Assembly: GCA_937927725.1 (NCBI GenBank)
Contig: CALBSE010000033.1
Location: 1-13,070, forward strand
Direction of reading: 5' to 3'
From: an uncultured Actinomycetes bacterium
GTDB taxonomy: Bacteria > Actinomycetota > Acidimicrobiia > Acidimicrobiales > Acidimicrobilacustridaceae
DNA: 13,070 nt
Shown here in pieces: positions 1-6,018 of this stretch. The notes below the pieces were generated by a model. That model ran no database searches. It was not told the origin of the DNA and saw only the letters and a program-made list of their open reading frames with translations. The translations under genes and the position numbers were made by a program. Every line of letters begins with the position of its first letter. The stretch's first letter is position 1.

Positions 1-1
1 G

Positions 2-682
2 CTCAACGGCGCATCGGTTCTGTTACTTGGCGCCACCGGGGGACTAGGCCAGGCCCTTGGCGAAGCGCTCGCCGCACGCGGTGCCGCTCTCACGCTGGTG
101 GGGCGCGACCAACAGAGCCTCGACCAACTCACGGTGGTCGGCCCTCGGGTTGCGCTTGATCTGCGATCGCCCGATGCGTGCGCCTCGGCTATGCGAACTG
201 CGGTGGAGCATCAGGGAAAGCTCGACGTTGTGATCAACGCCGTTGGGGTTGTGGCCTTTGGCGAGGTCGCAACGCTGTCGACCGACGTGATGGAAGACCT
301 GTTCATGACCAACACGTTCATTCCCATCATGGTTGCCACCGAAGCGATGAACACACTTTCCACCGGCGGTGTGATCGTGAACATTTCCGGTGTCATCGCC
401 GAGCAGAACCTGCCCGGCATGGTGGCCTACGGAGCGTCGAAAGCTGCTCTGCGCTCGTTCGACGAAGGGTTGGCGCGTGAAGCACGACGCAAAGGTGTGC
501 GCGTCATTGACGCTCGACCACCGCATACCGAAACCGGACTCGCCGGCCGAGCGATTGCCGGCACCGCCCCAACGATGGGCGAGGGGCTCGAACCAGCGGT
601 TGTCGCGCGCGTGATCTGCGATGGAATCGAAAGCGGAGCGACCGATCTGGGGTCCGGCGCGTTTGCGGTGAGCGGTAACTAA
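2..682 (+). CDS. SDR-family NAD(P)-dependent oxidoreductase, 5' end outside window
   Basis: The reading frame is open to the window edge, so the true start lies upstream; 226 residues are visible. They show the classical short-chain dehydrogenase/reductase pattern: a Rossmann nucleotide-binding motif GATGGLG at visible residues 10-16, an NAVG version of the NNAG motif, a candidate catalytic Ser129 in the stretch VNISG, and the YxxxK pair Tyr143 and Lys147 in YGASK. The Ser-Tyr spacing of 14 is normal for the family. These residues imply NAD(P)-dependent oxidation or reduction of a carbonyl or hydroxyl group in the cytoplasm; the substrate cannot be told. The last 46 or so codons are repeated, at about 86% DNA identity, some 3 kb downstream (3621-3757) without the rest of the gene. 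An internal GTG at 98 is not a credible start because it would remove the Rossmann motif. Confidence 0.9.
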   Translation, partial: LNGASVLLLGATGGLGQALGEALAARGAALTLVGRDQQSLDQLTVVGPRVALDLRSPDACASAMRTAVEHQGKLDVVINAVGVVAFGEVATLSTDVMEDLFMTNTFIPIMVATEAMNTLSTGGVIVNISGVIAEQNLPGMVAYGASKAALRSFDEGLAREARRKGVRVIDARPPHTETGLAGRAIAGTAPTMGEGLEPAVVARVICDGIESGATDLGSGAFAVSGN

Positions 683-716
683 TCCGTTAGAAGATCACGC
701 CTTGGTTTTCTTGGGC
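546..716 (+). repeat. Left copy of 171-bp imperfect direct repeat flanking the YVTN cassette
   Basis: Aligned without gaps at a constant offset of 3075 to 3621-3791, I count 24 mismatches in 171 positions (about 86% identity). It covers the SDR 3' end, its stop codon, and the last codons of the convergent zinc-ribbon gene. Longest identical runs are about 25 bp. Similarity fades outside both ends. The divergence makes it unlike a fresh target-site duplication or a phage att pair. Confidence 0.85.
687..716 (-). pseudogene. 3' tail remnant of the zinc-ribbon gene (last 9 codons plus stop)
   Basis: Read on the minus strand this stretch encodes AQENQGVIF followed by TAA. The intact zinc-ribbon gene (3762-4316) ends AQENHGVIF, stop, at the matching place. 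Only this tail is present here; similarity stops at 716/717, and what follows is unrelated sequence leading into the first propeller gene. It shows that the SDR gene was once directly convergent with a zinc-ribbon gene at this site. Too short to be a gene now. Confidence 0.7.
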
Positions 717-755
717 CTAGGAAAAACGGAAAAGGGTTCCCTCATCAGTTCGCCG

Positions 756-784
756 GGTTTTCCGATCGCCGCGTGCCCTAGGCT
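756..784 (+). promoter_or_regulatory. Putative promoter of the first YVTN propeller gene
   Basis: A candidate -10 box TAGGCT lies at 779-784 inside the octamer CCTAGGCT. A poor -35 candidate GGTTTT at 756-761 is 17 bp upstream. The same octamer, with the same 48-bp distance to the start codon, precedes the second propeller gene, and the octamer also precedes hsdM. Predicted transcription start is near 791, giving a leader of about 42 nt with an AGGGG ribosome site at 821-825. Assignment is by pattern only. Confidence 0.5.
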
Positions 785-788
785 GTTT

Positions 789-798
789 CGGTCGACCG
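789..798. promoter_or_regulatory. 10-bp perfect palindrome at the predicted transcription start (possible operator)
   Basis: CGGTCGACCG is self-complementary, begins five bases after the putative -10 box and overlaps the predicted transcription start. It is conserved exactly before the second propeller gene. A repressor site is possible, but the whole leader is conserved between the paralogues, so conservation alone is weak evidence. Confidence 0.25.
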
Positions 799-832
799 GC
801 GAAGGGATCGACTCTTAGTCAGGGGTTCTTAA

Positions 833-2116
833 ATGTTCCGCAGGTCAGTTCTCGCAATGTTCGCAGTAGTTGCAACAGCGTCTGCCATTCTGAGTGTGAT
901 GACGGTGCCTGGGCCTGCCAGTGCAACTACGCCTTCTCAAACCGCCGTCACCTCAATCACTGTTGACACTGGCCCCTCCAGTGTGGCGGTGAGTCCTGAC
1001 GGATTGAGTGTGTGGGTGACAAACAATGTCGACGGCACCGTTTCGCGTATTGACACCAATACCAATGCCGTCACTTCAATCACTGTTGGCACTAACCCAG
1101 TGGGCGTTGCTGTGAGTCCTGACGGATCGAGCGTGTGGGTGACAAACAATGGCAGCGGCACTGTCTCTCGTATTAACACCGTCACCAATGCGGTCACCTC
1201 AATCACTGCTGGCGCGGACCCCATAAGCGTTGCTGTAAGTCCTGACGGATTAAGCGTGTGGGTGACGAACTTTGGAAGCTCCAGCGTTTCGCGTATTGAC
1301 ATCGCTACCAACAACGTCACGTCAATCAGTGTTGGCAATAGTCCCTACGGCGTGGCTGTGAGTCCTGATGGACTGAGTGTGTGGGTGACGAACTATGGAA
1401 GCTCCAGCGTGTCGCGTATTGACACCGCTACCAACAATGTCACCTCAATCACTGTTGGCAATTTCCCATACGGCGTGGCTGTGAGTGCTGACGGATTGAG
1501 TGTGTGGGTGACGAACAATGGCGACGGCACCGTGTCGCGTATTGACACCGCTACGAACAACGTCACCTCAATCACTGTTGGTTCTTACCCCGCAGGCATT
1601 GTTGTGAGTCCCGACGGATTGAGTGTGTGGGTGACGAACAATGGCGACGGCACCGTTTCGCGTATTGGCACCGCTACCAACAACGTCACCTCAATCACTG
1701 TCGGCGCTAACCCACTGAGCGTTGTTGTGAGTCCTGACGGATCGAGTGTTTGGGTGACAAACAATGGCGACGCCACTGTCTCGCGTATTACTTTCCCGCC
1801 ACAACCTCCCGCCAACGTCACGGCCACACCAGGGAATGCTCAAGCCACTATTTCTTGGACTGCACCAACCAACACTGGCGGCAGCCCCATCACTGGTTAC
1901 ACCGCCACTGCTTCACCGGGGGGCCAAAGCTGCACAACAACAACGGCTACCTCGTGCACGATTAGCGGCCTGACCAACGGAACCGCCTATGACATTTCGG
2001 TCACCGCAACGAATGCCGTTGGCATCTCTGACCCTTCCGTGGTTGCTGTCACCCCGGCACCCGAGACAACAACGACCACGTCATCGGACCTCGTCGCACC
2101 AGCATTCACCGGGTAA
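833..2116 (+). CDS. Secreted seven-bladed YVTN beta-propeller protein with a fibronectin type III domain
   Basis: 427 residues. It starts with a Sec-type signal peptide: Arg3-Arg4, a hydrophobic stretch at about 6-25, and a likely ASA cleavage site at 29-31. From residue 38 to about 324 there are seven tandem units of 41 residues with the core VSPDGxSVWVTN followed by xxVSRI, the YVTN-type propeller blade; seven units would close one propeller. A fibronectin type III domain with two cysteines follows (about 329-415), then a Thr-rich linker and the end APAFTG. No membrane anchor is seen. The protein is probably exported or surface-associated and may bind a partner or glycan; no catalytic motif is visible. 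Start is supported by AGGGG seven bases before the ATG. A paralogue follows directly, and both lie in a cassette bounded by direct repeats. Confidence 0.88.
   Translation: MFRRSVLAMFAVVATASAILSVMTVPGPASATTPSQTAVTSITVDTGPSSVAVSPDGLSVWVTNNVDGTVSRIDTNTNAVTSITVGTNPVGVAVSPDGSSVWVTNNGSGTVSRINTVTNAVTSITAGADPISVAVSPDGLSVWVTNFGSSSVSRIDIATNNVTSISVGNSPYGVAVSPDGLSVWVTNYGSSSVSRIDTATNNVTSITVGNFPYGVAVSADGLSVWVTNNGDGTVSRIDTATNNVTSITVGSYPAGIVVSPDGLSVWVTNNGDGTVSRIGTATNNVTSITVGANPLSVVVSPDGSSVWVTNNGDATVSRITFPPQPPANVTATPGNAQATISWTAPTNTGGSPITGYTATASPGGQSCTTTTATSCTISGLTNGTAYDISVTATNAVGISDPSVVAVTPAPETTTTTSSDLVAPAFTG
944..1804 (+). repeat. Seven tandem 123-bp units encoding propeller blades
   Basis: Seven 123-bp units each encode one 41-residue blade. 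DNA for the VSPDG-SVWVTN core is nearly identical between units, while the codons after VTN and after the TVG turn vary. High DNA similarity between units makes slippage or unequal crossing-over likely to change blade number. Confidence 0.85.
1778..1908 (+). repeat. 131-bp segment identical to 3291-3421 in the paralogue
   Basis: This segment, covering the end of the last blade and the first part of the fibronectin III domain, matches 3291-3421 base for base at an offset of 1513. The two genes differ much more in the blades. Recent duplication with local gene conversion would explain it. Confidence 0.85.
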
Positions 2117-2151
2117 CCCTCAGCAGCTGAGACTCTCTCACCAAGTCGCCG

Positions 2152-2180
2152 GGTTCTCTGATTGGAGCATGCCCTAGGCT
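2152..2180 (+). promoter_or_regulatory. Putative promoter of the second YVTN propeller gene
   Basis: TAGGCT at 2175-2180 within CCTAGGCT, with a weak -35 candidate GGTTCT at 2152-2157 and 17-bp spacing, mirrors the promoter before the first propeller gene; the distance to the ATG is again 48 bp. This suggests that each paralogue has its own promoter rather than sharing a transcript. Confidence 0.5.
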
Positions 2181-2184
2181 GCGT

Positions 2185-2194
2185 CGGTCGACCG
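2185..2194. promoter_or_regulatory. Second copy of the 10-bp palindrome at a propeller-gene transcription start
   Basis: CGGTCGACCG, same position relative to the -10 box and start codon as at 789-798. Possible operator shared by the two paralogues. Confidence 0.25.
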
Positions 2195-2228
2195 GCGAAG
2201 GGATCGACGCTTAGTCAGGGGTTCTCAA

Positions 2229-3605
2229 ATGGTCCGCAGGTCAGTTCTCACAGTGTTCGCAGTAATTGCAACAGCGTTTGCCATTCTGAGTGTGATGACG
2301 TTGCCTGGGCCTGCCAGTGCAATCACACCTTCTCAAACTGCCGTCACCTCGATCACTGTTGACACTGGCCCCTCCAGCGTTGCTGTGAGTCCTGACGGAT
2401 CGAGTGTGTGGGTGACGAATTTCAACAGCGGCACTGTGTCGCGTATTAACACCGCTACCAATGTCGTCACCTCAATCACTGTTGGCGATCAGCCCTCCAG
2501 CGTTGCTGTGAGTCCCGACGGATCGAGTGTGTGGGTGACGAACTTCAACATCGACACTGTCTCGCGGATTGACCCCATCACGAATGCGGTCACCTCAATC
2601 ACGGTTGGCGCTAACCCCTCCAGCGTTGCTGTGAGTCCTGACGGATCGAGTGTGTGGGTGACGAACCAAACCAGCGGCACGGTCTCGCGTATTGACCCCA
2701 TCACGAATGCGGTCACCTCAATCACGATTGGCTTTTATCCATCTAGCGTTGTTGTGAGTCCGGACGGATCGAGCGTCTGGGCGACGAACCTCATCAATTT
2801 CTCTCGTATTGACCCCACGAACAATGCGATCACTTCAATCACGGTTGGTACGTACCCCTTCATCGTTGCGGTGAGTCCTGACGGATCGAGTGTGTGGGTG
2901 ACGAACTATCAAAGCGGCACTGTCTCGCGTATTGACCCCACGAACAATGGGGTCACTTCAATCACCGTTGGCTCTGGCCCCTTCGGTGTTGTTGTGAGTC
3001 CTGACGGATCGAGTGTGTGGGTGACGAACCAAAACAGCAACACGGTCTCGCGGATTGACACGGCTACCAATGCGGTCACTTCAATCACCGTTGGCTCTGG
3101 CCCCTACAGCCTGGCGGTGAGTCCGGATGGATCGAGTGTGTGGGTGACGAATCAAGTCAGCGACAGCATTTCGCGTATTGATACCGCTACCAATGCGGTC
3201 ACTTCAATCACGGTTGGCGCTAACCCCTCCAGCGTGGCGGTGAGTCCGGACGGATCGAGTGTGTGGGTGGCGAACTCAGCCAGCGGCACGGTCTCGCGTA
3301 TTACTTTCCCGCCACAACCTCCCGCCAACGTCACGGCCACACCAGGGAATGCTCAAGCCACTATTTCTTGGACTGCACCAACCAACACTGGCGGCAGCCC
3401 CATCACTGGTTACACCGCCACCGCTTCACCGGGAGGCCAAAGCTGCACAACAACAACGGCCACCTCATGCACGATTAGCGGCCTGACCAACGGAACCACG
3501 TATGACATTTCGGTCACCGCAACCAACGCCGTTGGCACCTCTGACCCTTCCGTGGTTTCTGTCACCCCGACGTCGGACTTTGTCGCACCAGCATTCACCG
3601 GGTAA
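2229..3605 (+). CDS. Secreted eight-bladed YVTN beta-propeller protein with a fibronectin type III domain
   Basis: 458 residues, a tandem paralogue of the gene ending at 2116. The signal peptide is almost the same (Arg3-Arg4, ASA at 29-31). From residue 38 there are eight blade units rather than seven; unit four is two residues shorter, having lost part of the loop before SRID, and reads VWATN instead of VWVTN. The fibronectin III domain is nearly identical to that of the first protein, while the Thr-rich linker is eight residues shorter; the end is again APAFTG. The predicted role is the same: an exported or surface binding protein of unknown ligand. AGGGG lies seven bases before the ATG. 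Its stop codon is about 16 bp from the right-hand direct repeat, so it sits at the edge of the inserted cassette. A different blade number suggests the two may bind different partners (inference). Confidence 0.88.
   Translation: MVRRSVLTVFAVIATAFAILSVMTLPGPASAITPSQTAVTSITVDTGPSSVAVSPDGSSVWVTNFNSGTVSRINTATNVVTSITVGDQPSSVAVSPDGSSVWVTNFNIDTVSRIDPITNAVTSITVGANPSSVAVSPDGSSVWVTNQTSGTVSRIDPITNAVTSITIGFYPSSVVVSPDGSSVWATNLINFSRIDPTNNAITSITVGTYPFIVAVSPDGSSVWVTNYQSGTVSRIDPTNNGVTSITVGSGPFGVVVSPDGSSVWVTNQNSNTVSRIDTATNAVTSITVGSGPYSLAVSPDGSSVWVTNQVSDSISRIDTATNAVTSITVGANPSSVAVSPDGSSVWVANSASGTVSRITFPPQPPANVTATPGNAQATISWTAPTNTGGSPITGYTATASPGGQSCTTTTATSCTISGLTNGTTYDISVTATNAVGTSDPSVVSVTPTSDFVAPAFTG
2340..3317 (+). 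repeat. Eight tandem blade-coding units (123 bp, one of 117 bp)
   Basis: Eight units, seven of 123 bp and one (the fourth) of 117 bp. The DNA for the VSPDGSSVWVTN core is close to invariant in this array, more uniform than in the first gene, pointing to recent homogenisation. Confidence 0.85.
3291..3421 (+). repeat. 131-bp segment identical to 1778-1908
   Basis: Second copy of the perfect 131-bp identity over the last blade and the fibronectin III domain. The bounding mismatches are at 3290 and 3422. Confidence 0.85.
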
Positions 3606-3620
3606 CAGCAACTACCAAAC

Positions 3621-3757
3621 GCCAAGCGAGTGCGGGCACCGCTCCGAAAATGCGCAAGGGAGTAGAGCCAGCGGTTGTGGCGCGCGTGATCTGCGACGGA
3701 ATCGAAAGCGGAGCGACCGATCTCGAGTTTGAGGCGTTTGCGGTGAGCGGTAACTAA
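3621..3757 (+). pseudogene. 3' remnant of an SDR oxidoreductase gene
   Basis: In frame this encodes residues matching the last 46 or so of the SDR at 2-682, including EPAVVARVICDGIESGATDL and the ending AFAVSGN, with the stop at 3755-3757. The Rossmann and catalytic parts are missing; immediately upstream is the end of the second propeller gene. There is no ribosome site or signal that it is translated; an ATG at 3650 would give only 35 residues. It is the right-border relic of the event that placed the propeller cassette between the SDR and zinc-ribbon genes. Substitutions relative to the intact SDR gene are scattered along it. Confidence 0.8.
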
Positions 3758-3791
3758 TTCGTTAGAAGATCACGCCGTGATTTTCTTGGGC
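3621..3791 (+). repeat. Right copy of 171-bp imperfect direct repeat
   Basis: Partner of 546-716, same orientation, no gaps. It ends inside the coding region of the intact zinc-ribbon gene, whose last codons it includes. Confidence 0.85.
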
Positions 3792-4316
3792 GCAACCATG
3801 GCAGAGGGCGCTGCCCATGCGGTGTTCGGGCGGGTTCGATTCGCCGCATTCAGGGCAGACCACAAACCGTGAATGTCGACGCGCGCTGACTACTTCTATT
3901 GCAGCGATCAGGTCATCGGCGAAGGCGGGTGAGGAACGGTTAACGAGGACCGCGCCTTCCTGCAGCCGAACGGCAATGGGAGTTCCCGGACCGTCCCAAT
4001 ACACCGAGGGCTCTGCCACTTCGATGGCGAGTTCGGGTGAGGTCACGAGCGTGAGCACAACTTCACGGAGTTCTTGGGTGTCGTCGGTGCCGGGCTGCAA
4101 CCGAATGACCTGCGCGGCGATGTTTTCGACGTTGGAGTTGAGGTTGTGGTCGGCAGTGAGCAGCGGCCAGAAGAGCGAATACCACTGCGGCGTGGTTTCC
4201 CAATGGTCGGTGGTCAGGCGTTCGACAAGATCGGAAGCGACAGCGGGCTCGAGCTCGGCGAACTCGAAGAACTGCGAAAGCGCGAGAGCGGAGTGAGGTT
4301 CGGGGCTGGTGGCCAT
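3762..4316 (-). CDS. Hypothetical protein with C-terminal zinc ribbon
   Basis: 184 residues, family not recognised. The first 150 residues are acidic and rich in Leu, Ala and Glu, with no signal peptide or membrane segment, so it is probably cytoplasmic. Near the C-terminus are two CxxC pairs, Cys154/Cys157 and Cys172/Cys175, set 14 residues apart: a zinc-ribbon arrangement that commonly binds zinc and may contact nucleic acid or protein. It converges on the SDR remnant, its stop lying only a few bases beyond that remnant's stop. A putative TAACGT -10 box seven bases before the ATG, with no Shine-Dalgarno sequence, suggests a leaderless transcript. It is divergent from hsdM, sharing a 139-bp intergenic region. 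Function unknown. Confidence 0.75.
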   Translation of the reverse strand: MATSPEPHSALALSQFFEFAELEPAVASDLVERLTTDHWETTPQWYSLFWPLLTADHNLNSNVENIAAQVIRLQPGTDDTQELREVVLTLVTSPELAIEVAEPSVYWDGPGTPIAVRLQEGAVLVNRSSPAFADDLIAAIEVVSARRHSRFVVCPECGESNPPEHRMGSALCHGCAQENHGVIF

Positions 4317-4323
4317 GGGGAGG

Positions 4324-4329
4324 ACGTTA
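4324..4329 (-). promoter_or_regulatory. Putative -10 box for a leaderless zinc-ribbon gene transcript
   Basis: TAACGT on the minus strand fits TAnnnT and ends seven bases before the ATG at 4316, so transcription would start at or next to the start codon. The bases between are CT-rich, with no ribosome site. No convincing -35 box is seen. Confidence 0.35.
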
Positions 4330-4413
4330 TGTGTGGGGTGGGACAGACGGGCTCTGCCGAATCCCTGGCTCGATTCGGGTCTTTGAAGCGACTTTTTCTA
4401 AATCGTTCTGTCC

Positions 4414-4419
4414 TAGGCT
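4414..4419 (+). promoter_or_regulatory. Putative -10 box of the hsd operon promoter
   Basis: TAGGCT inside CCTAGGCT, as before both propeller genes. The hsdM GTG is 36 bases downstream, giving a leader of about 30 nt. A T-rich stretch at 4393-4397 is near the expected -35 position but is not a good consensus. Confidence 0.5.
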
Positions 4420-4455
4420 CAACAGACAAATTGGGATTGCATAAAGGCGGAGCCA

Positions 4456-6018
4456 GTGAGCAGTGAAGGTCAGCGGGCGGAACTCCATAAGACGATCTGG
4501 CGGATCGCCAACGATCTACGCGGAAGCATCGACGGCTGGGACTTCAAGTCCTACGTCCTTGGCATGCTCTTCTACCGGTTCATCTCGGAAAACCTCGCTT
4601 CGTACTTGAACGAGGCCGAGCGCAAGGCAGGTCAGCCGGACTTCGACTACGCCGCCCTGACCGACAAGGACGCCGAATTCGGCCGGGCCGAGACCGTTGC
4701 TGAGAAGGGCTTCTACATTCTCCCCAGCGAACTGTTCGTCAACGTTCGTGAGCGAGCGAAGAACGACGAGAACCTCAATGAGACTCTGGAAAACGTCTTC
4801 AAGCACATCGAGAGCTCCGCATTCGGGACTGCCAGCGAGAACGATCTTCGTGGCCTCTTCGACGATCTTGAAGTGAACAGCACCAAACTCGGCAACACCG
4901 TCGCCAAGCGCAACGAGAAACTCGTGAAACTCCTCGACGCGATCGGTGATCTTTCGCTTGGCGAATTCGCTGACAACACAATCGATGCGTTCGGTGATGC
5001 ATACGAATACCTGATGACGATGTACGCGTCGAGTGCTGGCAAATCTGGTGGTGAGTTTTTCACCCCCCAAGAAGTGTCGGAACTTCTCACTCGCATCACC
5101 GTTGTCGGCAAGACCGAGGTGAACAAGGTCTATGACCCAGCGTGTGGATCAGGAGCATTGCTGCTCAAGTTCGCCAAGGTGCTGGGTCGAGAGAATGTGC
5201 GTCAAGGTTTCTTTGGTCAGGAAGTGAACCTGACCACCTACAACCTCTGTCGCATCAACATGTTCCTGCACGACATCAACTTCGAGAAGTTCGATATCGC
5301 TCACGGCGACACACTCATAGATCCGGCGCACTGGGATGACGAACCGTTCGAAGCGATCGTTTCGAACCCGCCCTACTCAACGCGATGGGAAGGTGACGCC
5401 AACGCGCTGCTCATCAACGACCCGCGTTATGCGCCTGCGGGGGTGTTGGCACCAAAGAGCAAGGCTGACCTCGCATTCACGATGCACATCCTCCACTGGC
5501 TGGCAGTCGATGGAACCGCTGCAATTGTTGAGTTCCCTGGAGTCCTCTATCGGAGCGGTGCGGAGCAGAAGATACGTAAGTACCTGATCGACAACAACTT
5601 CGTCGATGCTGTCATCCAACTCCCACCGGATCTCTTCTTTGGAACAACGATCGCAACCTGCATCATTGTCCTCAAGAAGTCGAAGTCGGAGAACAAGACC
5701 CTCTTCATCGATGCTTCGGCTGAGTTCGTGCGAACTGGCAACAAGAACTCGATGAACGAGGAGAACAGGGAAAAGATCTTGAGCGCGTTCATTGGACGCG
5801 CCGAAATCGACCACTTTGCCCGCATCGTTGACAACTCTGAGATCGCAGAGAATGACTACAACATCTCGGTGTCTTCCTACGTCGAGGCAGAAGACACTCG
5901 CGTCGCCGTCGACATCACCGAACTCAATGCCGAGATCGCTCGAATCGTTGCACGCCAGCAGGAACTGCGAATAGCGATCGACGAGATCGTTGCTGACCTA
6001 GAAGGGACAAATCAATGA
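4456..6018 (+). CDS. hsdM: Type I restriction-modification methyltransferase subunit HsdM
   Basis: 520 residues, the same length as EcoR124I HsdM. This subunit transfers methyl groups from S-adenosylmethionine to the N6 of adenine within the sequence chosen by HsdS; M2S is the methylase and R2M2S the restriction complex. The N-terminal helical HsdM domain covers about 8-170 (LRGSIDGWDF, LFYRFIS). The catalytic domain follows from about 185, with the S-adenosylmethionine motif DPACGSG at 227-233 and the amino-methylase motif IV NPPYS at 304-308. The start is a GTG with AAGG eight bases upstream; no earlier or nearby ATG fits. It is the first gene of the operon and overlaps the next gene by ATGA. 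No missing residues are seen, so it is likely active. Confidence 0.95.
   Translation: MSSEGQRAELHKTIWRIANDLRGSIDGWDFKSYVLGMLFYRFISENLASYLNEAERKAGQPDFDYAALTDKDAEFGRAETVAEKGFYILPSELFVNVRERAKNDENLNETLENVFKHIESSAFGTASENDLRGLFDDLEVNSTKLGNTVAKRNEKLVKLLDAIGDLSLGEFADNTIDAFGDAYEYLMTMYASSAGKSGGEFFTPQEVSELLTRITVVGKTEVNKVYDPACGSGALLLKFAKVLGRENVRQGFFGQEVNLTTYNLCRINMFLHDINFEKFDIAHGDTLIDPAHWDDEPFEAIVSNPPYSTRWEGDANALLINDPRYAPAGVLAPKSKADLAFTMHILHWLAVDGTAAIVEFPGVLYRSGAEQKIRKYLIDNNFVDAVIQLPPDLFFGTTIATCIIVLKKSKSENKTLFIDASAEFVRTGNKNSMNEENREKILSAFIGRAEIDHFARIVDNSEIAENDYNISVSSYVEAEDTRVAVDITELNAEIARIVARQQELRIAIDEIVADLEGTNQ

Noticed and set aside
937..1827. Long minus-strand open frames opposite both propeller genes
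   Set aside because: They mirror the 123-bp repeat composition, have no ribosome sites, and recur in step with the blades; they are shadows of the plus-strand genes.
2119..2131. CTCAG-CAG-CTGAG hairpin after the first propeller gene
   Set aside because: Five-pair stem with a three-base loop and no T-run; not conserved after the second propeller gene.
944..3317. CRISPR-like regular repeats
   Set aside because: The regular period is a 41-codon protein repeat kept in frame, with no short repeat-spacer structure and no cas genes.
3650..3757. Small independent gene of 35 residues in the right repeat
   Set aside because: It is the in-frame end of an SDR gene with the catalytic part missing and no ribosome site; a relic is the simpler reading.
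546..3791. Reading the 171-bp repeats as phage or integrative-element attachment sites
   Set aside because: No integrase or mobility gene lies between them, identity is only about 86%, and no long perfect core is present.
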